Part shown: one piece after another, positions 1 through 12,700 of the stretch | How the letters are laid out: each line of letters begins with the position of its first letter | Numbering within the stretch: position 1 is the first letter of the stretch | Assembly: GCA_963082975.1 (NCBI GenBank) | Contig: OY720349.1 | Coordinates: 49,519,962-49,583,961 of the forward strand | Direction of reading: 5' to 3' | DNA length: 64,000 nt | Source: Labia minor | Lineage: Eukaryota; Arthropoda; Insecta; Dermaptera; Spongiphoridae | The notes under the pieces: model-generated | Database searches by the model: none | Seen by the model: only the letters and a program-made list of their open reading frames with translations | Told to the model about the DNA's origin: nothing | Program-made: the position numbers and the translations under genes

Positions 1-298
1 CTTAGTTATTTTCACTTGGGCAATTATTTTGTTATAAAGCAGGATTATCTTATAATTATGTTATTGAATGAAAGAACCTTTCATTTTATGAATATTTCAC
101 TCTATCTTTTAAATTTTTTGGATTTCCTTTGGAATACAAATATGTTTGTTTTGGTTTACTAGTATATATTATAGCTGTGCCAAGCTTAATTGCAATCTGT
201 TAGTTCATGTTAATTTATATTGGTATTCCACAAAATATTCACACATATACACATTAAATTGTAGAAATATAGAAATATTTTATTATAATGATAATTAC
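1..298. other. Left edge, probable intron of the ionotropic receptor
   Basis: AT-rich sequence downstream of the last visible receptor exon, starting at its donor (GTAATT on the minus strand). I see no exon for M3 here, so the gene must continue out of the window. Confidence 0.4.
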
Positions 299-3200
299 CT
301 AAAATAATAAGGACCCAGTGCAACAAATTTACATGGAACGATATTTCGAACTAATGGATAATTCATAAATGCTTCGGGGGATAAAATTCCAGTTTTTCCA
401 GTGCACATCCATTCAAAACATTGTCTAACTTCACAAAGGGTTTTTAATCCAAATCTGTAAAAAAATAATAATTTATAAATAGGTATATTTAAAGAACCAT
501 AGCAAATAAGTTTACTTTAATATTCATTTAGTTTTATTTAATTTTTCTCAAATAATTTAATTAAAATCCTAGAGTAGGAAACATTTAGTAGAGTGCACAA
601 GTTAGTTCTTTCGATCTGGAAAAAATCCCATTAGAATAGTAAGAAACAATTATTTTCCTACTTTTTAAAACTGACTGTAATAACTACAAGGGAATTACTC
701 TTTGGGCTACATCGTATAAGATTCTATCGCATATTATTTTGTTAAAATCACGACCATATTTTGGAAAAGAGATGGGGCTTGAAATAAATAGTGCTAAAAC
801 AAAATACTTAATATCAGAGTGGGATATTATCAAGACACAAAATCTTAACATACTAAACAGAATTCGAAAATGTAGAAAAACTTAGGTTCGGTAATCACGA
901 AGGATAATCATTTTCGGGAAGAATTTAAATCTAGGTTGCAATCGGGTAATCATGCAGTAAAGGGGCCTATCTCGTCAAAATTATTATCAAGGGGGATCAA
1001 AATTTAAATATATAAAACAATTATTTTGTAGGTTGTATTATATGACTGTGAGGCTTGGTCTATGACCTTAGGAGATGAGAGTAGATTTAGAGTATTTGTA
1101 TCTTTGTATCATTTATTGGCCAAAGAATAATCAGGTCACCGGGGAATGGCGGAGACTGCATAACGATGAATTGCATGACCTCTATGCATCTCCAGATATA
1201 GTTAGAGTAAAATCGAGAAGGTTGCGAAGGGCAGGAATGGGAGACTGGTGAAAAATATATTTGTGGGGATATTGGGAAGTGACCGATAGGAAAACCAAGG
1301 AAGCGGTGGGCGGACAATGTAGGAAGGGACGTAAGAGAGATGGGAGAAAATAGGAGTTGGATGGGTGTAGCTCAGGATAGGAATGCTTGAAGAAATGTGG
1401 TTGCTATGGCCAAGAATTTTCGTAGAGCGACAGAGATAGATAGATAGAATTTAATACCTGTTTGTATATATGTAATTCATCTTCCAAAGCATAAAAATAA
1501 TTAAATTTCCACAATAAACATATTTGAATACCTTGCTCTAAGATTTTTCATAATATTATTGTTGCTATCCATATATATAGAAGTGAGTCGTGTTCCTTTA
1601 AAAATCCCCATGTGATATTCATTTGATGAAGAAACCATTTCTTCAAAAGTTGAGGGCGGCTGAGGACTAATTCGTGTTGTTAAAGCAGCCATAAGACCTA
1701 TTAGTATAAAAATATAAAATAATGTGTTGGAAAAAATTATTTTATATGGGTCTTTATTAATACCTGAACAGTAGAATTGAATAAACAGCCATCCAAGAAT
1801 CACTACTAATAAGGAAAATAAAGCAGCTGTTTGAGCTTTATTTGCTCTAGGAATAAGTTTAGGACCTTGTCCAGAAATGGAAGCTATGAAAAAAAGAATT
1901 CCCAAAATCCAATCATGTCCATTATAGAAACGAATAAATGTGGCTACAAATAAAAGAGCCATTACCAAGGCAATCCATAGTGATAGGGAAAAAACAGAAA
2001 TAAACGAACTGGAAAGCAAAAGAAAAAAATTTTAAAACTTTTTGAGTAGACTGATGATAATTTCATAATTTATTATAAATATTTATTTATATATTAATTA
2101 ATATTTATTATATAATGTAATTCTAATACGTCATAATGAATTGAACAGATATTTAAGACATGCGTTAAAGTGTACACATACATTTTAGTTCAATTACAAG
2201 TTAATGAGGAATTATTATTTGCAAGTATAATAATAGATTAAAAAATGAGTTTGTTTATAGTGAAATCATTTATAAAATACAAGATGGAGCTCTCAATATA
2301 AAAATAGATATGAAGAAATTGAGAGTGGATAACTATTGAATGGAAGTGGCATAGTTTAGAGCAGTTCTTCTCAAACTTTTTGAAGTCATGCCTCCCTTGG
2401 AACACAAATCAATATGTCACGGCCCCTTTTTTTTAGTTTAGATTGCTTAAATTTATAATTTTAAATTTCTATATGCAAACTTTTACTAGTCAATGCATGC
2501 ATTTACTAATGTTAACAATGACCTTATTTAATTATTATTATATATATGTCACATTTTTCGAAATTCCACGGCCCCCCTGCGGACAGTTCACAGCCCCCTC
2601 TTTCATAATAAAAAAACATTTCCCACGGACCCTAAGTGAAAAACTAGGCTCGAGTCTCCCGAGTGCTATCATGTTTCCATCTAAGGCCCGATTCACACAC
2701 AAGTGGCGTATCGCACTGGCGTGGTTCTGGCGTGGAACAGGTTTGTTAATGTAATTGCATTAGCTTATGACTCAATACCCACAGATATGGCGTATGGCGT
2801 GTTGGAGGCCTGGAAAATGGCACGAAGACCACTCCAAATGGTCTAGAAGTGGCGTGCCAGTCCCTACGAGCCACCGGTGGAGTCGGAGCGGAGTGGTCTT
2901 CGTGCCATTTTCCACGCCTCCAACACGCCATATCTGTGGGTATTGAGTCATAAGCTAATGCAATTACATTACAAACCTGTTCCACGCCAGAACCACGCCA
3001 GTGCTATACGCCACTTGTGTGTGAATCGGGCCTAAGAAAGAGAAGCCATGATCGCTCGGTTGATTCGAGCGTGGTTTTCGGATGCTACCTTATTACTTGT
3101 ATTTTATGCACCTATCTACATTTATATTTGGCTTAGGACGTAAAAATTGGTAACAATTTTTCATTGATATTTATTTTATTTCCATATTAATAAGAATGTG

Positions 3201-5790
3201 TCACAATTTATTATTTTTTTATTAAACCTTGCGCGGACCCCCTGACGTTATTCTGAGACCCCCAAACCGATTTTAATTTTTCAAGGACCCCCCGAATGAT
3301 CCCAGGGATTCCTTGAGGTTCCTAGGGGCCATTTGGGGAACCACTGGTTTAGAGAAATGTAGCTTCTTACTAGTCTAGACCTTATCGGACTTCTATCCCT
3401 TAGATTAATATAATTCATTTTATAAAATACAATAAAAAGGGATGAACTTTCATAATTATTTTTCAAAACCTAGGTTAGAGTGTTTGAAATTAAATTATTT
3501 TTCTGATATTTATAAAAAAAAAAATTAAAATTACATTTTTTTTATACAAAGAATAATATATTTAGTAGACAATATTAGTTGTTAATTTTAATAATAAATA
3601 CATATTTTTGAATTCCGACCTCGTATTCACTTCATAAGGAATGATTCTCCAGAAGAGTCTGGCGTGAGAGTCACCACCGAACCGCACTATTCGGAATTTC
3701 TTAACAAGTGCTGCAGTGGGTGCATTGGTAGTCAGCGATATATCCGCATGTCCAGAGACCAACAAACCCAATTCTCCAGTCCAATTTCCATCAGGAGAGC
3801 GAACCCCGGGACCAAATGAACCCTCCACAAGGCAAACTCTACAAAGACAATTCAATGTTTTCTATTTCAAAAAAAGTTTTAATCCATTTCATAATCACAT
3901 CTAAATATATCAAATTAAATGTAAACAACATTAATTTAATTAATTAAAGTTTCTAGATTATTTTAATAAGTAACCTACTTGAAGTTAAAATCATTGGCAA
4001 ATTCTTGAAACGTTGAAAATGTTGGCAAATCTTTTGATTTGTAAGCTATTTCTCTTGAACCATTTCTTAAAATATTCCATTCTTTCCAGAAATAAAAAAT
4101 TACATTTACAGGCGTGAACTGCATATCCCATAAATAAATTCGTTGAATGAAAAATGAATCAAGAGGAATTTTATTAAAATGCAATTGTTTTTTGGGTCGT
4201 GTTAATATGTTAAGTGAAGATAAACCTAAAAGGTAATTATTATTTTTACAAAATATGTAATATATGTAAGGGTTAATATCGGGTTAATATGGAGCTCCAC
4301 AGCAACGCAGTGAGTAAAAAACCACCCAACCTATCAACCCAAAATCCCGATATTAACCCTTGGTCACACAGACTATGACCCAGAATCCCAAAAATATTCC
4401 CACCTAAATAATCTCTTGAAAATGGTGGCAAAATGGGTGCCGAAACGTCGAGAAAACAATCTCACAAAAATACGTGATTATATCCCTGATAAATCTGATA
4501 GTAATAATAAATATATATTATATATACATTATTATTATAATTTATTATTTATAAAGATATGATAATTTAACCATTTTAATAAAATAATAATAAAAAAGAA
4601 CCTTGAATTTTATTTTTCCAGCATAAAATACGATTCAAAATCGGCTGATTTTGTCCCAAATACAATTCCCAGTTTAACAGACAAGTTGGAAGAATAAAAA
4701 TGTCTTTAAACTTCTTTCTTATATTAAAAATCTTAAAAAACAAATATATTTCACTCTTTAAGGCTGAATCATAACATATTATAATATATAATATTATATA
4801 GAGGTATATAGATATTTAGATATTACGAATGGGGCAGATGAATTGAAATAAGTTATAGAATGAATTTTGCAAATGTTATTTGGTTTATCGAAAGTTATTA
4901 ATTAAAAACTGTGTGACGAGAAGCAAAAAATATTGTTATTTCTACTATTCTAATCTTTTCTAATACTTACTTTTAGTTTTGATTTATTTAATAATAATAT
5001 TAATAAACTAATTTGTACTTATATAAATATCTTATATTTATAAAAGTTTTTATTATTTATATAACTTTATAATTAATTATTTTTTATTTAATGATAAACT
5101 AACTAAAGTTATAATATTAAGGACAGAATAAATATATAAATAATTGTGAGGAAATTAAAATATAGAATAGGAATTGGTTAGAAATAATTCAAGAGCAAAT
5201 GTGGTTACTTCGACAAAGAAATTTTACGTTCTTTAGCTTCACAGAAAAAGACTTATAAAAAACATTAATATCATTAATTTCTATACTTTAACAAAAATAC
5301 TAGAATCCTTTAAAATCCAACATTTTCTTGAATCCTTTGAATCGATTAATGTATTATTTTTATTAAAAGTTGACGACCATAAATTATTAGATGAAAAATT
5401 TTTTATTGTCTCAAAACCAATAAAATAACTTTTCATAATTTCTTTCTCTAAAAAGCAAAATAAATTTATATAATAGCATTTTGTTAGTTGGAATAAATCT
5501 TATAAGTATAATAATATTATGATATGGCTCCATAATATTTTATTACTTAAAAAATATGAAAAAATATTTCATACAAATTTTCAAAAAATTTCGATTTGAT
5601 TTATTAATTTTGTATAAAATTTTATTAAAATTTCTTCTAATAATAACTTACTAATTTCGTCATCATGAGCATAAATAAATGTATTAATGGACCATTTCAT
5701 ATTTAACCATTTCCAAACGTCGTTTTTAATAATATCTCCAAAAGAACTAAGAAATAATAAGAATAGAATATATATTTTGTAAAAGTTCAT
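299..5790 (-). CDS. Ionotropic receptor (IR75-like), 3' end missing
   Basis: Divergent ionotropic glutamate receptor-type channel of the insect chemosensory IR class, expected in the dendritic membrane of sensory neurons. I rebuilt seven exons: 5652-5790, 5301-5447, 3979-4225, 3602-3838, 1764-2008, 1532-1697 and 299-454. All junctions are GT-AG and the phases agree throughout (1,1,2,2,1,2, then 2 out), giving about 445 residues. ATG at 5790 starts a signal peptide (MNFYKIYILFLLFLSSFG). The S1 lobe has DGNWTGELGLLVSGHADIS at about residues 190-208. The usual ligand-binding arginine after it seems replaced (LVKKFRIVRF). M1, the pore and M2 lie in 1764-2008 (SLSLWIALVMALLF; GQGPKLIPR), and S2 follows (TFEEM; CKFVALGPYYF). 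M3 and the C-terminus lie beyond the left edge. The intron at 2009-3601 carries nested transposons. Exons 3602-3838, 1764-2008, 1532-1697 and 299-454 are secure. The first three are less so and might miss a small exon. The IR75 assignment is from pattern only. Confidence 0.85.
690..1447 (+). pseudogene. Non-LTR retrotransposon relic (copy 1)
   Basis: Decayed reverse transcriptase reading frame of an insect LINE, inside a receptor intron and opposite in strand. Pieces in several frames read NNYKGITLWATSYKILSHII (early RT motif), then after a deletion GLEINSAKTKYLIS. The usual C-terminal tail follows (IYWPKNNQVTGEWRRLHN, LYASPDIVRVKSRRLRRAG). It ends in a short GATA/TAGA repeat at about 1430-1447. 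Stops and frameshifts make it inactive. The same 3' end recurs at 24.58 kb and, inverted, at 45.87 kb. Confidence 0.8.
2362..3346. mobile_element. Non-autonomous hAT-type element with exact 8-bp target duplication
   Basis: Ends read CAGTTCTTCTCAAACTTTTT on the left and, reverse complemented, CAGTGGTTCCCCAAATGG on the right. This is the CAGTGGTTC-type terminus of hAT elements. The element is flanked by the identical 8-mer GTTTAGAG at 2354-2361 and 3347-3354, the target duplication length typical of hAT. No transposase is visible. It sits in the receptor intron between the S1 and M1 exons and is itself interrupted by a foldback element at 2685-3032. Confidence 0.85.
2685..3032. mobile_element. 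Foldback MITE, Harbinger-like, nested in the hAT element
   Basis: The 348-bp element is almost entirely an inverted repeat. The left arm at about 2685-2834 pairs with the right arm at about 2889-3032, with a loop of about 55 bp. Termini are GGCCCGATTCACACACAAGT and its reverse complement, flanked by TAA at 2682-2684 and 3033-3035. A 3-bp TAA target with long arms suggests a PIF/Harbinger MITE. The left arm has an extra GGCGTAT not present in the right arm. It is GC-richer than the surroundings and would fold into a long hairpin when transcribed. Confidence 0.8.
4266..4490 (+). repeat. Penelope-like fragment with hammerhead-like motif (copy 1)
   Basis: Starts with a 15-bp inverted repeat (AGGGTTAATATCGGG at 4269-4283 against 4347-4361). 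It then has TTGGTCACACAGACTATGAC and, at about 4413-4453, a TTGA...GGTGCCGAAACGTCGAG segment. The last resembles the CUGAUGA-stem-GAAA core of hammerhead ribozymes found in the terminal repeats of Penelope-like elements. A related copy lies inverted at 44120-44340. The ribozyme core is imperfect here, so activity is doubtful, and the family assignment is inferred from the motif. Confidence 0.45.
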
Positions 5791-7282
5791 TATCTTTATT
5801 ACCAATTCTCTAATATTTAAAACAATCTGAAATAATATACTCGATTTCTTTTTCTATTTTTTTACTTCATAAACTTTGAAATTACATAGGAAATTTTCAA
5901 ATAACTTATTAAAATATCATCACACTTAAGTCAAAACAATCATAATAAAAATCTATAAAATTGTTCAATTCTAAATTATAGTTGATTTATAGATAATGAC
6001 CAAAGTTTATAGATAAATATAGCATTAAAAGATGTTTTTACAATAATTATTATTATCATGCTAGTAGATAAGTAGATTAGACTATCCATAGGAAAAAGAT
6101 TACTAGAATGGTGACTTCTTGAAAAAATCAAGAAGCATTAATTGCCCATTTAAGACATTGGCATGAACATTATATTTATAAAATCTTATTTCTATAACCC
6201 TATATTATTGTTATCTTGAAAACAACAAAAGGATTAAATCAACCCGTAATTACTCCCAAATTATCATTATTTTCCTTTAAATAGCAGGTCCGAATTTTTT
6301 GAAATTTTCTTCGTTTTTAATTTAGATATCAATTATTGTCTTAATCTTTTTTTTTATTTTCAATTTGCTATCTAATTTTTCAGGGAGAAAATAAATTTTG
6401 CAATTCAATATATTTATATTTTTTATTAAATTTAAATATATATATCATATATAAAAATATACATAACATATTTAAAAATATCTTATATTCAGAATAGGCT
6501 ATATAATTTTTAATTTTAATTGATATAAAAGGATGTGCGAGCAATATAATATTTCTAAAGTGGTCATTCAGAAAATATTGAAATATTTTTACTTTAACTT
6601 ACCTATATATATATATATGTATAAATAAATTAATAAATTTTAACGGAAATACATTTTTTAAGCCACAAAATGAATTGTGAATATCAACAAGGTATTAAAA
6701 ACGAAAAGGTAATATAAACATTACTTGTGATGTTAAAGTAACATTTCCGTTAAAATCAAATAACCAAAACTGGCATTACATCAGTGTTTTTCAGGTTTAG
6801 TTAATTTTTAACTCGTTTATTAAAGTTTAAATGATGAGAAATTTTTAAATTTTAGAAAAAATTTTTAAGCAAATTTAAAAATATATAAATTTATTTAAAA
6901 TTCTTATTGTGTTATAAAATATATTATACAAAAATAAAATATATTTATTATCATTAAAAAAATAAAAAAAAAACAGTTAATTACAAAACTATTGCAATGA
7001 TTGGCTAAAAGTTTGTTTATAATGAAATCAATTGGAAAACGATTGGTAGATAAACCAATAACACATATTGATGAATTTTTATTTTATAAGGTAATAAAAA
7101 TTAGATAGAAATATGTTGAATTTAGGGACAGTTAGAAGATTGAGGTTTTTGTAGTCAAAAACTTTCGCGAGTTAAGTAATGTTATAGAGTAAGATAGTAC
7201 AATCTATTTTTTCTTTATAAACTTTAAAAATATTATCACTATATTAAATTTTTTTAACATAATTTATATAAATATATTTTAA
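5791..7282. other. Intergenic, nothing recognised
   Basis: AT-rich spacer between the start of the ionotropic receptor and the stop of thymidylate kinase, both on the minus strand. It should hold the receptor promoter, but I see no clear core element, gene or transposon end. Confidence 0.5.
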
Positions 7283-8545
7283 TTATTTAACTAATTTAAG
7301 AATTGGTGTAGTTTTGACTTTATTAATAATTTTTATAGTTTCATTTAAAATAGATTTATGTATAGTTTCAATATCTTGATTTGCGTCAATATTAATCCAT
7401 TGAGAAGATGAATTGTTTGTAGTAAATGTTTCTTTCACTTTATAATACATTCTTCTGACTTGATTTTGGAATTCTAATTGATCATAACGTTCTTTACCAA
7501 AATCTTTCCGATTTAATGATTCATCAGTATTTAGATTTAGAAAAAATATAAGATCAGGTTGAGGAAGTCCAAGTTCCGGATGTACGCACCAATCGAATGG
7601 TATGTTCTGAGGAATGAAATAAAAAAGAAGTGATTTTATTAAAATCCAAAATACACGTTTCTTATTAGACAAATATTTTATACCATTTTGGCTGAGGAAT
7701 ATGCAATCCCTGAATAGGAATATCGGTCAACTATACACGTGCTTCCTCCTTGTAAATTTTTCATTATATTTGGACTGAAACAACATTAAACAAAGTTTAA
7801 AGAGAAAGTAAAATCTAATTATATATGTTAGGATTAATTGGTGTTTTTTCAATATTAATCTATCTTCGTGTCACTAGTGATTTTATATAATATATCCCTT
7901 TCTGGTTCCACTATATTTAAACCATACTTTAATTTAATAATTAAATAGTGAAAAATTTAGAAATAATATTTAATCTTTTTTGGTGGATCCTAAACTTATA
8001 CCAATTTTAATACTCACACTTGTTCCCAACGATTTGCTGAGAAAAGTAAATGTATCACTTCATCGTTCAGGTCTGCTTTCTCACTAAGATATTCATTAAT
8101 AACTTTACCAATTTTGGTTGAACGGTCTAAAATAAAGATTATATTATTAATTTAAATTCAATAAATTAACATCTTTCATTTAAAGGACTTAATATTTATG
8201 CTGTTAGAATGATTATGGTTCAATTAAGTCGAAATAATTATATAGAATCAAGACTAGAAAGCACATGTCTAATCTATATTTACATAAATATATAATTTTA
8301 GAAGAACTCAAAATAAGAATGGATATAAGTATGTGATATATATTATATTTTATGAATGAATCTGCTTTGAATTTAAATCAAAAATTGTCGATTTAAACAA
8401 AGATATATACACTCAACTTACCTGGAAATACGTAGGGTGTTACTGGAATATTCATTTTATTTAATTTTTCTACTAATTTTTTGCTTTGAGTGGATTTACC
8501 AGCTCTATCACATCCTTCAAAAACAATTAATGCACCTCTTGACAT
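7283..8545 (-). CDS. DTYMK: Thymidylate kinase (dTMP kinase)
   Basis: Phosphorylates dTMP to dTDP with ATP, an essential step to dTTP in the cytosol, nucleus or mitochondria. Four exons, 8422-8545, 8018-8126, 7684-7774 and 7283-7606, have GT-AG junctions and phases 1, 2, 0. They give 215 residues, the normal family length. The P-loop [11 protein letters not shown] is at residues 9-19, and PDRSTKIG with NRWEQVP follows. The catalytic-site [11 protein letters not shown] starts at residue 94, and [16 protein letters not shown] comes next. The lid region is [18 protein letters not shown] at 8545 directly precedes the conserved RGALIVFEG. The gene is divergent from WDR43, about 1.2 kb away. Nothing appears broken. 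Confidence 0.95.
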
Positions 8546-9357
8546 TATTCCTTATAATTGATTCTTCTTTATGAAAAAACTAAGTATAAATTTCTTCTAA
8601 TTCTATTTTTTTTTAAATATTTAAGTAATTATTTTAACATTTAAGAGTTAAATTACAATTTGGTAGGAAATATAAACAAAAGTTATTTAAAAATATTGAA
8701 TTTAACGTTTAAAGATTAGAGCAGGGCAGGGTTTACAATATTCAAAAGCGAAATGATTTTTTTTTGTTACATTATTCAAACATTATTTTTACTTCATTAA
8801 AAATGATGACATTATTTTTATTTAGTTTAGTTTATTTATTTCAGTAATTCATAGTAATGTTTTGTTAATTTTTATATTTTACATTTTATTTTATATATAC
8901 ATGAAATGTGTAATGTTAAAATTACATATTAAAAGTTTGGAAAATAATATTATTAATTTTTCAAAGATGAATAAAAATTTTACATTTTTTTGACATTTTA
9001 TGAAATAGAAAATACATAGATATCAAATAATTTTAAAATAATATTGAAAAAATTAATAATCTGTGATTAATACTCTTTGATTTAAATTTGATTAAAAGTG
9101 ATTGAATCCAACAAACTAACATTTTTAAATAAATATTTATAGAAGAAAACCATAATCCGGATTAAAAAAAATAAAACATAAATAATTATATTAATTTATT
9201 TACTACTTATTTTTAAATATATTCTAATCTTTTTAAATCGGCATCTTTAAAAATTTAAAAAAAATTAATAATTTAAGATTCATTAAATATTAGATAATAT
9301 CTGTTCAAATTTTGCGGGACAAAATTCGTTAATTTTTGAATTCCCATATTTAAAATT

Positions 9358-9401
9358 GTTAATATAATATAATATAATATAATATAATATAATATAATAT
9401 G
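9358..9401. repeat. (TATAA)n microsatellite
   Basis: About nine uninterrupted 5-bp units, immediately upstream of the presumed WDR43 promoter region. Confidence 0.9.
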
Positions 9402-9489
9402 AATATTTTTTTAGCTTTTTTCAATAAGTTTTGATAATTTTTTATTAAAATAAAAAATGATCAAAGATACAATTTACCCTTCTATCAAG

Positions 9490-9615
9490 CATCTCTATGG
9501 TCTGAGGTCACCACAGACCATCGTTGCCCTATCTTCTTTCCTATTCCTTGATTTCCACATTTCCACGTTATTTTAACTATAAAAAAGCCGCCAATGTTCT
9601 AAGCTAACTTTATTT
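9490..9615 (+). promoter_or_regulatory. Candidate WDR43 promoter
   Basis: A GC-richer patch upstream of WDR43. It holds an 8-bp inverted repeat (ATGGTCTG at 9497-9504 and CAGACCAT at 9514-9521) and a TATA-like CTATAAAAAAG at about 9578. Assignment is by position only, and no initiator is clear. Confidence 0.3.
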
Positions 9616-9772
9616 CTTAAATAAAGAATTAGTATAGGACATGAGTTATAAGTTATTATTTAAAGGAAATTATTACCTAAATGTGTTTTTTCTATACGTT
9701 ACTTATTAATGATATTATTTTACTTTAACTTATAAAATTATTACATTGGCACGTGCTATTGAAAAACACAAC

Positions 9773-12700
9773 ATGGCGTGCCAGGAATGTGTTGCTTTTA
9801 ATCCAAATGAACAATATTTTGCTAATTATAGTGCTGATGGAAAAATTAAAATATGGGACACAAGTACTGGAACATTAAAGCATGAATATACACCAAATTT
9901 ACATTTGTCTTCACCTTGTACATCAATTCATTGGATTTCATTAACCTCTCCATTGGTAATATTTTCTATATTTTTTTTATTTAGTTATCAAGTTAGTTAT
10001 TTAGCTAAATGAATAAATATAATAAATAAATTCTTTTTATTATTTTACTTTTTAGACATCTCCACAAAAGAAAAAGAAAAGAAATTCCAATTCATTTTAT
10101 TCATCTTTAAATGCTTTAGCCATTGGTCTTAAATCTGGAAAATTGTTAATATTTAGTTTATCTACTGGGACAATTGTTAGTGATTTGTGCACAGATGAAA
10201 CGATAGGCAATGCAATTTCTGCTATAACTTACGAACCTGATCTTGGAGAAATAATTTCAGTAACTCAAGATAACAAAATATATACTTGGAAACTATGTCC
10301 AAAAGAAATCAAATTAAATAGGTAAATACTTGAATTATTTTTTAATGTTTATCTAATTTATGAAAACTTTAATAGTTTAAAATTACTTTAATTTAAATTT
10401 ATTAATTTGTTTATTTTTAACTAGTATAATTTTTGTAAGATTATAATATTAATTAACTGAAATTAGAACTTTTACTGAGAAACAAATTTAAATTGATTTT
10501 AAATGATATCAAGTATCTAAATAATTTTAATATACATGTGTATATGATTAAAAATATGTAATATATTTCCTAATAAGAAAGACAAATTTTATTCATAATT
10601 AATATTTATAACTATTTTAAATATATCTTATTGTTATATTAAATATTATATTTTTCAGTCATTGGAAGTGTGCAGCTCCTCAAAATATTACATCCCTTCT
10701 TGTAGTCAATAAAGGTGAATGGCTTCTCTGTGGTCATCTTTCTATTTCATTATGGGAACGCTCAAGTATGGAATTATTAAAAACATTTACTGGTCATGCA
10801 AGTGAAATTTCACAAATGTTATATATGAAATCAGCTGGACCGGATGATAAAAGTTATTTTATCTCGTCTGCCAAAGGAGATCGATTTCTCAGTGTTTGGT
10901 ATTTAAAAATAAATAACAAATAATACTAAATTAAATAGGATTAATTTAAGATAATTTATAAAATTAATCTATTTGTTTTATTAATTTAGGTCTTTGGCTC
11001 AGGGCTCTCGTTCTAAATCAGCTATAGCTTCACTTATTTTAGATGATGTTCCAAATTATTCTTCAGTAAATATTCAAGGCAATGGAGAACCAGTGTGTGT
11101 TGTAGCTGTAACAAGACTCGGAACTTTACATTTATTCAAACATCAACTTAATGGGTAAGTTTTATAGTATCTTATTTATTATAATATAAATGAATCTTAC
11201 TTAAAAATATTTTTTTTTTAGAAAAATTTCTAAACCAGTTAAACCTAAATTAAATATACAAATTGCAGCAGATACTACTAAAGATAAAGTTAGCACAATT
11301 CCACTAATAGCTGCAAAAATTTGTAACCTAAATTTTAACAATATATTAATTGCTTATGGGTCTATAAATGTAGTAACCTTTGAAAAAATTGTAAGTAAAT
11401 TTCTTATAAAAATTCTTATGGTTTTCAATTTGTTTTAACTTTAAAATAATTATATTACTAAACACTAATCTCAATTTAATTATTTATTTTCCGATGTTTT
11501 CAGGACATAAATACAAAAGAGCCATCATTGACTCTAGTCAGAAAAGACTCTACTAAACCGATACCGATAAATGAAGAATCAATTACAAAGGTTCCAATTT
11601 CTTTTATATATCTTGATTTTTATTAAACAAATAACATCAAAAAATAAATTAATAATTTACGTTAATAAATTTCAAATATTTATTTTTAGGTTAAAGAGCC
11701 AGAAGTTTCTGATAAAGTTGAATATTTACAAAGTGGTTCATGTACTTCAACTAAAACACCCTTGGCGCGCAAACGAGCTCTTGTACAAACTCCTGTTGAA
11801 GCCTCCATAGAAGAAAGAATAGAAAATTTGAAATTAGAAAAAAAAATATCCCAAGACACACCGAAGGGCGACAGTCTTACCCAACTCCTAATTCAGGTAA
11901 TTTTTACTATTTGTCTTTTAGTTTTAAGTAATATTTTGATTTTTTTATCATAAACTTTCCTTATTCTAGGGTTTACAATCCAAAGATAGAAGAATTCTCC
12001 AGGTTGTGTTTTCTAAAAGTGATATTAATATAATTGAATCCACGATAAGAAGGCTCCCTTTGCAAAATATTGTACCATTAGTTAGAGAATTAATTTCTTT
12101 ATCAGATGGAAGGACACATACGTATGTATTAAATTTTTTTCTATTAAATATACATTTTTAAAATTAAAATTAGTAAATTCGAACTATTGCTTATATTATA
12201 TTTCTTACTAATATTAAATATTAAACAATCAAATATATAATTTTTATATTTATACATAATTTTTACCTCAAAATATTTTAATATTTTAACTCTTTGAATA
12301 AAGGTAGTTTGTGTTTTATAGGAAAAATTCAATTTAATTTTCATTTCATTTAACTATTTTAACAATAAAATTATAAGTTAATTTTTCCTATAAAACACAA
12401 ACTACCTAAATTTATATAGAACATAGATAATAATTTCATAACATTTTGACAAATTCAAATTCAATTGAAGCACTAATATACATCTTATTAGAAATAAAAA
12501 TTCCATAAACATTTTACTTAATAGTAATCCTGAGTATCAATTCTTTTGCCTTTACCAAGACCAAATTATATTATATTATATATTTCATTAATGGGAATAA
12601 ATATAAATTTTTTTATACTTTTTTTCTTTCATATATTGAGGTTATTAATATTCGTAATTTTTTTCTCATTTTCCAGTGCAATTCTTGCACTACAATGGCT

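Larger units (their letters stand above)
8546..9772. other. Divergent intergenic region between DTYMK and WDR43
   Basis: AT-rich. The only compositionally distinct part is about 9480-9600, upstream of WDR43. A (TATAA)n microsatellite lies at 9358-9401. Confidence 0.5.

Noticed and set aside
2746-2985. Minus-strand open frame of 79 codons
   Set aside because: It lies wholly within the foldback MITE and reads through its arms.
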